A DNA stretch of 45,061 bases from Acidobacteriota bacterium (GCA_002726085.1 PBRZ01000027.1:1-45061), one strand, 5' to 3'; shown: positions 8,433 through 18,182, counted from the stretch's first letter. Program-made: numbers and translations. The notes: a model not told the origin generated them from the letters alone.

Positions 8433-9395
8433 CTACCGGACCTTGAAGTAGGACCCGTTGCCAAGGCGTTGGAACGGGCCACCGTCGACCGAGAACTCAT
8501 CGGTCACCGTGAACGAGACGTCGGAAATCGTCTGCGTCACACGTCTGAGAACGTAGACGCGGCCATCGGCCTCGACCGGCGCGGTCAAGAAAGTAATCGC
8601 GATCGGGCTGGTCCAGTTCCCGACGGCCACCAGTTGCTGACCGGTCGACAACTGCTCCTGCCACATGACGCCCTTGATGTCCTCATCGAAACCGATCGTC
8701 CAGGTCTCCTCGTAGGATTCGCCATACACGTCCCCGTTCACCCGGCCGCGAACGAATGGCGCATCTGGCAGGTCGGTGAACGTCACGGTACCGCTACGTG
8801 TGCCGATGCTGAGCGGCGGGAACTCACCTCCGGTGTAGTCGAACCTCCACGCCCCGGTAAAATACCCGATGCGAGGCTCGACCTGCGGCTGTGGCACTTC
8901 GGACCGCCGTCCGCGCTTGAGCTCGATCTCGACGTCGAACCCATGGTCGCCCAATGTGACGCGTCCGCCGCCCGAGAGCACCTGGTTGTCTCGCGTCAGG
9001 CTGTAGACGAGTGTGAGCGGCCCGAACGCCGTTTCGGTCGCGCCTTCGACCGTCACCTGCACGTCGTCGGTCTCGACGGTGTCCAACCGGATCTCACTGT
9101 TCAGGCCGAAGCCGGTCAGCAACCCGCTATAGCCGTCATCTTCGCGTACGAGCGTGAGAATGATGTTCGTCGGGTCGCCAGCCCGGTCAGCCGAGAGATT
9201 AGCGCCACCACCCACGCTGACAAGTCCCGTTGAGTCGGAGGAGAGAGTCACTCGGAGCGCTGCGGACATGTCGCTACCTTGCGGGGTGGTCAGCGCGCCT
9301 CGCCAGCTGCCTGCCCACGGGTCGCGTTGGGCCCTTGCGGCGGAGGGGAGCAGCAATACCGTTGCGGCGACCGCGCAGCCGAGCTGTCGTAACAT
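8433..9395 (-). CDS. Secreted protein of unknown function
   Basis: A 320-residue protein I cannot assign to a family. The N-terminus MLRQLGCAVAATVLLLPSAARAQ is a clear Sec signal peptide with an A-R-A-Q cleavage site. The mature part is beta-rich, with alternating hydrophobic strands and many Gly/Thr/Asp turns. It looks like two related halves, the first starting DPWAGSWRGALTTPQGSD and the second YFTGAWRFDYTGGEFPP, which suggests two lipocalin-like or beta-sandwich modules. The ATG at 9395 is preferred because it opens the signal peptide and has GGGGAAGAGG just upstream; the frame remains open to 9521 without sense. It diverges from the DUF6351 gene and is probably a periplasmic or surface binding protein. 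Confidence 0.8.
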   Translation of the reverse strand: MLRQLGCAVAATVLLLPSAARAQRDPWAGSWRGALTTPQGSDMSAALRVTLSSDSTGLVSVGGGANLSADRAGDPTNIILTLVREDDGYSGLLTGFGLNSEIRLDTVETDDVQVTVEGATETAFGPLTLVYSLTRDNQVLSGGGRVTLGDHGFDVEIELKRGRRSEVPQPQVEPRIGYFTGAWRFDYTGGEFPPLSIGTRSGTVTFTDLPDAPFVRGRVNGDVYGESYEETWTIGFDEDIKGVMWQEQLSTGQQLVAVGNWTSPIAITFLTAPVEADGRVYVLRRVTQTISDVSFTVTDEFSVDGGPFQRLGNGSYFKVR

Positions 9396-9617
9396 CGTCC
9401 TCTTCCCCTGAGCGTGTCGCACGCGTTGACCTGTTCGGGTGTGGCACCGAGCACTATACGCGTGGCATCGGCGCGAGATCAAACCGCGACAGGTCTGGGT
9501 CGACGGGTTTTCGGCATGCATGCGTGGTCCGCCCGTCGGCCGACTCTGGTATCATGCGGCACCGAGACCACCGCGTTTCCCGGCCGGGAGACGCGGTACC
9601 GCGAAGGAGCAAAGCCA

Positions 9618-11792
9618 GTGCCCACACAGACACCGCCAACTGACCGTTCTATCTGGTTCGCCCTGGCGCTCCTGGCCGCGAGCAGCCTGGCGACCATCGC
9701 CTGCTCGTCGGCGGAGACCGCCGGCGGCGCCGCGCGGATTGTCACGCTGTCGACACGACCCGACATGGTCAGCGGTGGCGATGTCCTGGTGCAGATAGCG
9801 CCGCCCCCGGGTGTGTCCGCCGACACGGTGACCGTCCATGTCGATGAGCGCGATCTGACCGATCAGTTTCGCGCCGGGGACGATGGTGCGCTGGTGGGAT
9901 TGATCACCGAGCTGGGGCCGGGGACGAGTCAGCTGTCGGTGACGACCGACGGCGGCGCGCCGATACAGCTGGAGCTGCGCAACCACCCGGTGAGCGGCCC
10001 GGTGTTCTCGGGGCCCCACGAGCAGCCGTTCATCTGCGAGACCGACCAGTTCGAGCTGCCGTCGGGCGAGACCCTGGGCGCAGCTCTCGACGAGCGGTGC
10101 ACAGTGGCGCGGCGGATCGACTATGCGTATCGCTCCGTGGATGACATCGGCGGCCCACTCAAACCGTTGGATGATCCGATGGTTCGCCCGGACGATCTGG
10201 CCCAGACCACGACGTTGCTCGACGCCGATGTGCCATACATGGTGCGTATCGAGACCGGCACGATCAATCGGGCCATCTATCAGATCGCCCTGTTGCACGA
10301 CCCGGCGACCGATCCTGAGCCGGACCCGTGGCAGGCGCCAGCCGGCTGGAACGGCCGGCTCATCTACACATTCGGCGGCGGATGCGTCAACGGGTGGTAC
10401 CGGCAGGGTGTGCGGACCGGCGGCGTGTCCGACGACGTCATGCTGCGTCAGGGCTATGCAGTGGCCTCGTCGACCCTCAATGTCTTCGGCAACAATTGCG
10501 ATGACCTGTTGGCGGCCGAGACGATGATGATGGTCAAGGAACGGTTCATCGAGGCCTACGGTGCACCGCAGTTCACCATCGGGTGGGGCTGTTCAGGAGG
10601 GTCCTACCAGAATCATCAGATCGCCGACAACTATCCTGGCCTCCTCGACGGCATCATCCCCGGATGCAGTTTTCCCGACGTGGCGTCTGGCACCATCCCG
10701 TTCATCACCGACGCAAAACTGTTGAACCGCTACTTCTCGGAGACGGCGGCCGGCAAGTTCACTGAGGAGGAGCAGCGCGCGGTTGCTGGTTTCCTCGTGC
10801 TGAATACGATGCCGAACGTGTCCCGGAACGCCGGGCGGATCGCGCCGGACGAATTCTGCCCCGATGTGCTGCCCAAGTCGCTCCGGTATGACGCCGTCAC
10901 CAACCCCGGCGGCGCGCGATGCGACGTGTACGACCACGCCGTCAATGTCTATGGACGCGACCCGGAGACCGGGTTCGCGCGTCGCCCGCTCGACAACGTC
11001 GGGGTGCAGTATGGGCTTGCCCCGCTCAATGCGGGTGCCATCACGACGGCACAGTTTCTCGACCTGAACGAACGGATCGGTGGGTATGACCACGACGGCC
11101 GATTCGTTCCCGCGCGAACGGTCGCGGATGTCGGCGCGTTGCGGGCCGCCTACGAGACCGGTCGTGTGACCCACGGCGGCGGCGGGCTGGCGACGATCCC
11201 GATCATCGACTATCGCGCCTACGCCGACGATGTGGAACGGGGCGACGTCCACGTCCGCTATCACTCGTTCTCGATGCGTGACCGGCTGCTACGGGCGAAC
11301 GGTCGCGCCGACAACCACGTCATGCTGGTCGAGGACAACCGTCACGGGCTGTACTCGACGGCGAGCCCGGTGGCGCAGGAAGCGCTGGGTCAGATGGACG
11401 CCTGGTTGACCGCGCTGGCCGCGGACGCGTCCAACGACCCGGTGATCGAAAAGGTCGTGCGGGCCAGGCCAGCCGATCTCGTAGACGCCTGTTGGAGCCG
11501 GGGCGAGAAGCCCACGAAGATCGCCGAGTCGCAGGTCCGTGGTGGCGGCCGATGTGAGGAGCTGTTTCCCTCGGCGCCGGCGCCCCGGGAAGTTGCGGGC
11601 GGCCCGATTGGCGGCGACATCCTCAAATGTCAGCTCACGCCGGTCGACCTGGCGGACTACAGGGTGACCTTCTCGACGGATGAACAGGCGCGGCTGGAGC
11701 AGATATTTGCGACCGGTGTGTGCGACTGGTCGCAGCCCGGTGTGGAGCAGACTGAGCCAATCGGTACCTGGCTGCGGTTCGATCCGACATAG
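9618..11792 (+). CDS. DUF6351 family exported lipoprotein, alpha/beta hydrolase-like
   Basis: A 724-residue protein matching the DUF6351 family in overall plan and local motifs: the TLSTRPDMVSGGDVLVQI opening, NHPVSGPVFSGPHEQPFIC, the IGWGCSGGSYQNHQIADNYP nucleophile-elbow-like GCSGGS, LDNVGVQYGLAPLNAGAIT, and a closing GVCDWSQPGVEQ. The GCSGGS turn suggests a serine hydrolase of tannase or feruloyl-esterase style, but no substrate is established. The N-terminus has a hydrophobic stretch ending LATIAC, a plausible though imperfect lipobox, so a membrane-anchored exported protein is likely. The GTG at 9618 is chosen because AAGGAG lies eight bases upstream and the signal follows directly; the frame is open further to 9414. 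It is monocistronic. Confidence 0.88.
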   Translation: MPTQTPPTDRSIWFALALLAASSLATIACSSAETAGGAARIVTLSTRPDMVSGGDVLVQIAPPPGVSADTVTVHVDERDLTDQFRAGDDGALVGLITELGPGTSQLSVTTDGGAPIQLELRNHPVSGPVFSGPHEQPFICETDQFELPSGETLGAALDERCTVARRIDYAYRSVDDIGGPLKPLDDPMVRPDDLAQTTTLLDADVPYMVRIETGTINRAIYQIALLHDPATDPEPDPWQAPAGWNGRLIYTFGGGCVNGWYRQGVRTGGVSDDVMLRQGYAVASSTLNVFGNNCDDLLAAETMMMVKERFIEAYGAPQFTIGWGCSGGSYQNHQIADNYPGLLDGIIPGCSFPDVASGTIPFITDAKLLNRYFSETAAGKFTEEEQRAVAGFLVLNTMPNVSRNAGRIAPDEFCPDVLPKSLRYDAVTNPGGARCDVYDHAVNVYGRDPETGFARRPLDNVGVQYGLAPLNAGAITTAQFLDLNERIGGYDHDGRFVPARTVADVGALRAAYETGRVTHGGGGLATIPIIDYRAYADDVERGDVHVRYHSFSMRDRLLRANGRADNHVMLVEDNRHGLYSTASPVAQEALGQMDAWLTALAADASNDPVIEKVVRARPADLVDACWSRGEKPTKIAESQVRGGGRCEELFPSAPAPREVAGGPIGGDILKCQLTPVDLADYRVTFSTDEQARLEQIFATGVCDWSQPGVEQTEPIGTWLRFDPT

Positions 11793-11867
11793 CGGGCTGC
11801 GGGAAGCACACCGCCCGCGGCTCTGGGCTTTGGGGGCCTGGTGGTGGGCGCCCGGTCTGCCCCTGTC

Positions 11868-11943
11868 GTTAGACCCTGAGCTCGCTTGGGTTGTTTCTGT
11901 GGCCCAGACCTTCAGGCTTGCGAGGCAAGGCTCCAGCCTTGCC
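11868..11943 (-). repeat. Dispersed intergenic repeat, copy C
   Basis: Read on the minus strand this is CAAGGCTGGAGCCTTGCC followed by GCCTGAAGGTCTGGGCCACA and GAAACAACCCAAGCGAGCTC, the same order as copy B at 3681-3754. It lies in the 365-bp gap (11793-12157) between the DUF6351 gene and the oxidoreductase gene. The rest of the gap shows no gene. Confidence 0.75.
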
Positions 11944-12089
11944 CCACCCTGCGTTGACACAACCGAGCCAAGGTTCTAGAACTCCGATCTTCGCACACAG
12001 GCGGTAGCCCAAAGCCGGCGCGTTATGCTGCAATTCCCGGTCGTTGCCGCGCACGGTTATGGCCGGGTAAGATAGATCCGATAAACCGC

Positions 12090-12102
12090 TTGACGCCGTC
12101 AA
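12090..12102. promoter_or_regulatory. Short palindrome upstream of the oxidoreductase gene
   Basis: TTGACGCCGTCAA is a perfect 5-bp inverted repeat with a 3-bp centre, 56 bp before the ATG at 12158. It could be an operator or a -35-like TTGACG. I see no matching -10, so this is tentative. Confidence 0.25.
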
Positions 12103-12157
12103 CTGCGGGCCCTGCGGCGTGGGACCGTCGCTGGGTCGAGGCTGGAGCGTGTGTGTC

Positions 12158-15100
12158 ATGGGGAAGGACACGAGCACTGTCGTGAATAGACCCCCGTACC
12201 CGGGAATCCGGATTACCGCCAACGGCAATCAGCTCGTCGCCTATCACACCGAGGCGCGTATCGCTGACGCCGGGATTTTTTACCCGATCACTCCGTCGAC
12301 AGAGGGGGGGGAGCTGTATCAGCAGTCGTTCGCCGAGGGCCGGCTCAATGTGTTCGGGCGCAACACGCTGGCCGTCGAAGCGGAAGGTGAGCATGCGGCT
12401 CAGGGTGGTGCAATCGCGTTTTCGGTCTGCGGACGCCGCGTCGTCAATTTCACCTCCGGGCAGGGGGTCATCTACGGACTCGAACAGTACTACCACGCCC
12501 CAGGCAAGGCCTCGACCATGGTGCTGGAGGTGGTCGCGCGCGCGCTGACGAAGCATGCCTTGAACGTCCATTGCGGGCACGACGATGTTTGCGGGGCGCT
12601 GGACACCGGGTGGATCATCCTGTTCAGCAAGGACGCGCAGCAGGCGGCCGACCAGGCCCTGATCTTGCGGCGGGTCACCGAGCTCAGCCTCACCCCCGGT
12701 ATGAACGTCCAGGACGGTTTCCTGACCTCACACCTCGAGCGGACCTTCTACAGGCACGAATCGGAGCTGATTCGGACTTTTCTTGGCGCTCCCGACGACA
12801 TCATCGAGTGTCCGACCGAAGCGCAGCGGGCGCTGTTCGGACCCACCCGCCGTCGGGTGCCAGCGATGATTGACCTGGCCAACCCCGTGTTGCTGGGTCC
12901 GGTCCAGAACCAGGAACACTACATGCAGGGCGTCGTGGCCCGCCGGAACAACTTCGCCGAGCCGATTCTTCGGTTTCTGGAGGAGTCCTACCAGGAGTTC
13001 GGTCGGTTGACCGGTCGCTATTACGGGTTAGTCAGCGAGTACAAGACCGGCGATGCCGAGACGGTGTTCGTCTCGCTCGGTTCAGCCGCCGAAAACATCG
13101 AAGCGGCAGTGGACCATCTTCGCAAGACCCGGGGCGTCCGTGTCGGGTCCATTCACCTCGACGTGATCAGACCGTTCCCAGAGCGGGCGGTGGTCACGGC
13201 GCTTGCCGGCAAGAAAAACGTCATCGTGCTCGAGCGGACCGACGAGGCGATGGCCGGCGCCAACCCGATGGGCCGCGACATCAGCACGGCATTGCACAAG
13301 GCGCTTCGGCTTGGCGACCACCCGGTCGAAGAGGGCTTTCCCGTGATTCCGGTTGACGAGATGCCGCGGCTGTATTCGGGCGTCTACGGTCTCGGGTCCC
13401 GAGACTTCCGGCCCGAGCAGGTCCTCGGCGCCTTCGAGTTCGTGCATGAGCGCCGGGCCCGCACGGACGGCAAGCGGGCCAGCGACGGCGACTCGTTCGT
13501 CGTGCTTGGCATCGACCATCCCTACGAAGTCAAGTCGGATGAGACTCCATCGCTGCTCCCTGAGGGTTCTATCGCCGTGCGGTTTCACTCCATCGGCGGG
13601 TGGGGCGCCATCACGACCGGCAAGAACCTGGGCGCGATCATCGGCGACTTCAACGACTTCCTCGCGTCTCGGCACACCGAGCTCGACGAGTTCGGGCGCC
13701 CCAAGGAGGTCATTCACGTCAGCGCGAATCCCAAGTACGGATCGGAGAAGAAGGGGGCCCCGACCTCCTACTTCCTGGTCGTGGCGCCAGAACGCATTCG
13801 GGTCAACTGCGACTTGCGGCACGTCGATGTCGTGCTGTGTTGCGACCCGAAAGCGTTTACCCACACCAATCCCCTCGACGGGATGTCCGAGGGTGGGGCG
13901 CTCATCTGGGAATCTGATGAAGAACCGGCGACGGCCTGGGAGCGATTACCCAGCTTGGCTCGCCAGCAGATCATCGACCACAAGATCAGGGTGTTCACGC
14001 TGGCCGGGTTCGATATCGCCCGAAAGGCGACGACCCGCGTGGACCTTCAGCTCCGGATGCAGGGCAACGCCTTCCTGGGCGCCTTTTTCAAGGTGTCTCC
14101 GTTGCTCCAGGAGTTCGAGATCGATACCGAACAGTTCCATGATGTGGTGCACAACCAGTACAAGAAGAAGTTCGGTCGCCTCGGACCCGCCGTCGTGAAG
14201 TCGAACATGGAGGTCATGACCCAAGGGTTCGACCGGGTCACCGAGATACCGGTGGGCGAGCTCAATGCCCCGGATCGATCGACCCTGCGCGGCATTCCGC
14301 TGCTGCCGATGGATGGCTGCGGGACCGGGTGCCGCGACACACCCCTGCCTGAGGGGCAGGGGGAGCGGAGGCCTGTCACGCAGACGGCCGAATTCGATGG
14401 TCTGTTCCGTTCCGACTACGGCTACGACCAACCGTCAACGCCGTTCGCCGCCATGGGCGTGATGGCCGCCGGCACAGGCGACACGGCGTCCAAGTATGTG
14501 GCGCGGCGCGAAACCCCGCTCTTTATCGCCGAGAACTGCACCCAGTGCATGGAGTGCATCTCGGTCTGTCCGGACACCGCGCTTCCCAACTGCTCGCAGG
14601 ACATCGAGACCATCCTCCGCACGGCGGTCAGCAGCTACGTGACGGACGACGCCGAGCGGATGAAGATGCTGGCGGCGGTGCCCGAGTTGGAGGCGCGGAC
14701 ACGGGAACTGATGCGCGATGCCGTCAAGGCCAAGTCAGGCATCCCGCTGCCCGAGTTGGTCCGGTCCGTCACCAACGAGGTCGACGGGTTCTCGCCCGAG
14801 GCCAAAGAGCAGTTCTTCGCCGTCATCGACCAGCAGCCGCTGGCCTATTCGAAGGTCAATGCGATCTTCGGGTCGCCGGAGAAGAAGAAGCCGGGAAGCG
14901 GCGGTATCTTTTCCATCTTTGTGTCCGACCTGTGCAAGGGGTGCGCGGCATGCGTGACCGCCTGCGGAGACCACGACGCGCTGCGGATGGTGCCGGAGAG
15001 CGAGGCGGTGAATGCGGAGCATGAGACCGGCACCGCGTTCCTCGACCTGTTGCCAGACACGTCCCAGAAATTCCTGGGGTTCTACAACGACGAACACCCG

Positions 15101-16855
15101 TCCGACTCTAAGACGGCGACCCTGCGCAACCTGATGATGGTTCGGCGGAACTACGACGCGCTGGTCTCCGGAGACGGCGCCTGCGCCGGGTGCGGCGAGA
15201 AGAGCATCCTGCGCGCGATTGCCGGGATAACCGAGGCGTTCATGCGGCCGCTCTATCACGAGAAGGCCGAGCGGTTCCGGCAGACGGCCAACCAGATTCT
15301 CGAGCTCGGGCCGATGAAGCTGGCGGCGCTCGCCGCGAACCGACCGGAGGAGTCTCGTCTGTTCAAGCGCGCCGTTGCCCATCTGCTCATGGGGCTGGGC
15401 GGCGAGGACGACGCCGACACAACCGCGCGTCTCGATGCGCATGGCGAAATTTCAGACGCGGAGATTGCCGACGCGATCGCCACGGTGCTGAAGCAGGAGG
15501 CGTTCAACCACCAGCAGCTGCAAGCGCTCGACGGACGCCTCGCGAATGGACAGTCGGTGATGGCGATGGCCGCCCACACAGGATGCAACACCGTGTATGG
15601 GTCGACCCCGCCGAACAACCCGCATCCGTACCCCTGGATGAATTCGTTGTTTCAGGATGGGGCGACCATCGGCTGGCTCATCGGTGAGAGCTTCATGGTC
15701 GATCACGCTCGGCGGTCGGTCATCCCTGAGCGGTTGGCCGACGCGCTGCTCGATTCCGATGACGGCGTGATCACCAAGCAGCAGTACTACGAGCTGAGTC
15801 ACTTCAGCGATGCCCTGATGACCCGTCAGGAAATTCTCGAGCTGCCGAAGGTCTGGATTGTTGGGGGCGACGGCGGAATGGGGGACATCGGCTATCAGAA
15901 CGTCTCGAAGATGGTCCTTCAGAACCGTCCGAACGTGAAGGCGGTGATGCTCGACACCCAGGTCTACTCCAACACCGGCGGTCAGAACTCCGACTCGACG
16001 CCGATGCTCGGTGGGGGCGACATGAACTCGTTCGGCGCCGCGAGCCAAGGGAAGATCATCGAAAAGAAGACGGTCGCCGAGACCTTCCTCGCGGGTCACG
16101 GATCGCCGTTCGTCGCGCAGATCTCGATCGCCAATGCGCCCAAACTGTTCCGGGCGATTCTCGATGCGCTCGAGTATCGAGGCACAGCGTTTCTGCAGTC
16201 CTTCACCACCTGTCAGCCGGAGCACGGCGTCGGTGACGACATGGCGCTCGACCAGGCGCAGCGGGTGCGGGACTCGCGCGGCGCGCCTGAGTTCGTGTTC
16301 AATCCACAGCTCGGCGAATCCTATGCGGAGGCGTTGGATCTGAAGGGCAACCCCAAGTCGGACCGCGACTGGTATCAGACCCGGTTCAAGGGCAATCGCG
16401 AGCCGTATCAGTACACCGTGGCCCACTGGTGCGCGACCGAGGCCAGGTTTCGCAACCACGTCAAGAAACTCAAGCCTGAGGCGGTAGAGCAGCTGATCTC
16501 GCTCGAGAACATGCTGGTGCGGTTGACCCAGAACGACATCGTCAACCGGTGTCATCTCGACCCGGAGCATCGAGCCTATGTGCCCGATTTCGGGGTGTAC
16601 ATGAAGGTGAACGGCAAGGACGACATGCCTGAATACCGCCTGCTGTCCCGCCAGCTGGTCCTGTTCTGTGTCGAACGACGGAAGGCATGGCGGTTGCTGC
16701 AGAGCAAAGTCGGACTGGTCAACAAAGACTACGTGGCGCAGCGCGAGCTGCTGGCCGATGTCGACGGTGGGCGGATCTCGAAAGCGGAGCTGTTTGACCG
16801 CGGCACGGAGATACTCGAAGAACGAATCGCCGGCCCCGTCCCTGCGCCGGTGTAG
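12158..16855 (+). CDS. nifJ: Single-chain pyruvate:ferredoxin (2-oxoacid) oxidoreductase, enlarged
   Basis: A 1565-residue NifJ-type oxidoreductase. It decarboxylates pyruvate, or a similar 2-oxoacid, with CoA to acyl-CoA and passes electrons to ferredoxin. Domain order is standard: N-terminal pyrimidine-binding domain (YHTEARIADAGIFYPITPST, EGEHAAQGGAIAF), transketolase C-like domain, the gamma-type domain (RFHSIGGWGAITTGKNLG), two 4Fe-4S motifs (Cys794-797-800-804 and one starting at Cys926), then the TPP domain with CAGCGE at 1009 and GDGGMGDIGYQN at about 1237. Classical NifJ is about 1170-1200 residues. The surplus lies in about 120 residues between the two clusters and about 150 between CAGCGE and HTGCNTVYGS. 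ATG 12158 is preferred; a GTG at 12119 is in frame. The gene is monocistronic and ends at a hairpin. Confidence 0.92.
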   Translation: MGKDTSTVVNRPPYPGIRITANGNQLVAYHTEARIADAGIFYPITPSTEGGELYQQSFAEGRLNVFGRNTLAVEAEGEHAAQGGAIAFSVCGRRVVNFTSGQGVIYGLEQYYHAPGKASTMVLEVVARALTKHALNVHCGHDDVCGALDTGWIILFSKDAQQAADQALILRRVTELSLTPGMNVQDGFLTSHLERTFYRHESELIRTFLGAPDDIIECPTEAQRALFGPTRRRVPAMIDLANPVLLGPVQNQEHYMQGVVARRNNFAEPILRFLEESYQEFGRLTGRYYGLVSEYKTGDAETVFVSLGSAAENIEAAVDHLRKTRGVRVGSIHLDVIRPFPERAVVTALAGKKNVIVLERTDEAMAGANPMGRDISTALHKALRLGDHPVEEGFPVIPVDEMPRLYSGVYGLGSRDFRPEQVLGAFEFVHERRARTDGKRASDGDSFVVLGIDHPYEVKSDETPSLLPEGSIAVRFHSIGGWGAITTGKNLGAIIGDFNDFLASRHTELDEFGRPKEVIHVSANPKYGSEKKGAPTSYFLVVAPERIRVNCDLRHVDVVLCCDPKAFTHTNPLDGMSEGGALIWESDEEPATAWERLPSLARQQIIDHKIRVFTLAGFDIARKATTRVDLQLRMQGNAFLGAFFKVSPLLQEFEIDTEQFHDVVHNQYKKKFGRLGPAVVKSNMEVMTQGFDRVTEIPVGELNAPDRSTLRGIPLLPMDGCGTGCRDTPLPEGQGERRPVTQTAEFDGLFRSDYGYDQPSTPFAAMGVMAAGTGDTASKYVARRETPLFIAENCTQCMECISVCPDTALPNCSQDIETILRTAVSSYVTDDAERMKMLAAVPELEARTRELMRDAVKAKSGIPLPELVRSVTNEVDGFSPEAKEQFFAVIDQQPLAYSKVNAIFGSPEKKKPGSGGIFSIFVSDLCKGCAACVTACGDHDALRMVPESEAVNAEHETGTAFLDLLPDTSQKFLGFYNDEHPSDSKTATLRNLMMVRRNYDALVSGDGACAGCGEKSILRAIAGITEAFMRPLYHEKAERFRQTANQILELGPMKLAALAANRPEESRLFKRAVAHLLMGLGGEDDADTTARLDAHGEISDAEIADAIATVLKQEAFNHQQLQALDGRLANGQSVMAMAAHTGCNTVYGSTPPNNPHPYPWMNSLFQDGATIGWLIGESFMVDHARRSVIPERLADALLDSDDGVITKQQYYELSHFSDALMTRQEILELPKVWIVGGDGGMGDIGYQNVSKMVLQNRPNVKAVMLDTQVYSNTGGQNSDSTPMLGGGDMNSFGAASQGKIIEKKTVAETFLAGHGSPFVAQISIANAPKLFRAILDALEYRGTAFLQSFTTCQPEHGVGDDMALDQAQRVRDSRGAPEFVFNPQLGESYAEALDLKGNPKSDRDWYQTRFKGNREPYQYTVAHWCATEARFRNHVKKLKPEAVEQLISLENMLVRLTQNDIVNRCHLDPEHRAYVPDFGVYMKVNGKDDMPEYRLLSRQLVLFCVERRKAWRLLQSKVGLVNKDYVAQRELLADVDGGRISKAELFDRGTEILEERIAGPVPAPV

Positions 16856-16884
16856 GGCGCGGGCGGGGGCTCTCCCGCGCCTTG

Positions 16885-17034
16885 GCTACAGGCTGCGGGC
16901 TACAGGCTTCAGGCGCTCTGAAAAACGGCCGGGCAGTGGTCACCCCCTGCCCGGTCTTCTACGTACGTGGGGCGCAATGGTCGTTGTGGCGCCCCGGGTG
17001 CCTGAAGCCCGGGGCGCGAAGCCTGCAGCCTCGA
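16885..17034. repeat. Composite inverted heptamer element, copy 1
   Basis: The left arm (16885-16912) is four heptamers, GCTACAG GCTGCGG plus GCTACAG GCTTCAG, followed by GCGCTCT. The right arm (17000-17034) is five heptamers in the complementary sense, including GCCTGAA, GCGCGAA and GCCTGCA. Between them are strong hairpins. It fills the gap between the convergent oxidoreductase and VWA genes. A related element lies at 32887-33131. Confidence 0.6.
16929..16958 (+). terminator. Probable terminator after the oxidoreductase gene
   Basis: CCGGGCAG (16929-16936) pairs perfectly with CTGCCCGG (16947-16954) across a 10-base loop and is followed by TCTTCT. A second stem, GGGGCGC...GCGCCCC, follows at 16970-16996. 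Together they lie between two convergent genes and may terminate transcription from both sides. Confidence 0.55.
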
Positions 17035-17054
17035 GGGTGGCGCGCGGTTCGCTT

Positions 17055-18128
17055 CTACGTCATCAACACCGCCACGAGCGCCCCTGCAGTCGCGAGTTGC
17101 CACCAGAGTTGCGTGCGTTCCTTGAGCAGCAGTGTGCCGACGCACACCAGGGCAGCGGCCGCGACGAGCAGATACCAGTAGAGCTCGGTGAAGGTCTCTT
17201 CACGTTGGGTCGCCTGCGCACGGCGCTGAACGTCGGTGAGAATCTGCAATGCGACGTCCTCGTCGGTGTCGACCCCCAATTCGAAGTAATCGCCACCACC
17301 CGCCTGGGCGATCGTCCGGAGCGACCGCCGGTCCAGCACCGAGTGAATCGGGTCCTCCGGCCTGTCGTACGGGCCTGGCGGAAGTTGGGGGATGAAGCCG
17401 CCTGCGGTGGTGCCGACCCCGATGACGTAGACCCGTATCCCGCGCTCACCGGCGAGCTGGAGCGCCGCGTCGACTTCACCGCTCCATGCCTGACCGTCCG
17501 AGATGACGATGAACGCCTTCGAGCTGAGCCGTTCGCCATACAGCTCCTCGTCGAGGTCGAACATCTGGACGCCCCAATAGATGCCTTCTTCGATATTCGT
17601 GTCCCAGCTGGTGTCGTCCTCGAGGCGGAATGGGGGCTCTTCGTCGAGATAATTCAGGAAGAAGAAGAGGGCGTTGGGATCTCGCGTCAGCCGGATTTGC
17701 GGTGCCGCCCGGTGCGCAAAGAGTGCCAGTGCGATCCGTTCGTCCTGCCAGCTCAAGAGCTCGGCGAACATTCGGACCCAGGCGACAGACCGCTGCCATC
17801 GGTCCGGCGCCACGTCGCTGACCCGCATCGAGGTCGAGCCGTCCTGCAGGATGATGAAGTCGGCGCCGGCATTTTGCGTGACTGCGGCGAGCACCTGGGG
17901 CCGTGACAGCGCCAGGACCAGTGCGGCGACCGCAAGCACCAGACAGAACCAGAACGACAGTCCGCCCGCGAAGGCATACTGCTCCCGTATCGGTGTGGTC
18001 CGTTCGTGCAGTGCGCGGTGGGCGTCACGGCGCCGGCGGCTCAGCTGCCAGACCCCGAGCAGACCAAGACCCGCCGGGAGCAGGAGCAGCCAGAGGTAGA
18101 TCGGTTCGCCAAACTGAAGCGGGGGCAT
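17055..18128 (-). CDS. VWA-domain membrane protein (BatB-like)
   Basis: A 357-residue membrane protein with a von Willebrand factor A domain between membrane helices, as in the Bat (Bacteroides aerotolerance) proteins. Helix 1 is at about residues 9-28, helix 2 at about 57-77, and the VWA domain covers about 87-300 with the metal-ion site DGSTSM and a conserved FIVISDGQAWSGEVD. A C-terminal helix pair ends the protein. The domain should face the periplasm. It is the last gene of a six-gene minus-strand operon starting with moxR. Immediately upstream lie heptamer repeats in place of a ribosome site, so its translation signals are unusual. Confidence 0.88.
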   Translation of the reverse strand: MPPLQFGEPIYLWLLLLPAGLGLLGVWQLSRRRRDAHRALHERTTPIREQYAFAGGLSFWFCLVLAVAALVLALSRPQVLAAVTQNAGADFIILQDGSTSMRVSDVAPDRWQRSVAWVRMFAELLSWQDERIALALFAHRAAPQIRLTRDPNALFFFLNYLDEEPPFRLEDDTSWDTNIEEGIYWGVQMFDLDEELYGERLSSKAFIVISDGQAWSGEVDAALQLAGERGIRVYVIGVGTTAGGFIPQLPPGPYDRPEDPIHSVLDRRSLRTIAQAGGGDYFELGVDTDEDVALQILTDVQRRAQATQREETFTELYWYLLVAAAALVCVGTLLLKERTQLWWQLATAGALVAVLMT

Positions 18129-18140
18129 GAGTGAGCGATC

Positions 18141-18182
18141 TCAGAAGTCAGAAGTCAGAAGTCAGAAGGCAGAAGTCAGCAG
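18141..18182. repeat. Heptanucleotide array (TCAGAAG)n, six copies
   Basis: Six consecutive 7-mers: four exact TCAGAAG, then GCAGAAG and TCAGCAG. The array sits inside the Bat-type operon, between the small anchored protein gene and the last VWA gene. Confidence 0.85.

Noticed and set aside
9426-9460. TTGACC and TATACG as a promoter for the DUF6351 gene
   Set aside because: The spacing is 23 bp, too long for a sigma-70 promoter.
18141-18182. Tandem repeats as a CRISPR array
   Set aside because: Units are 7 bp without spacers, and no cas genes are in the window.
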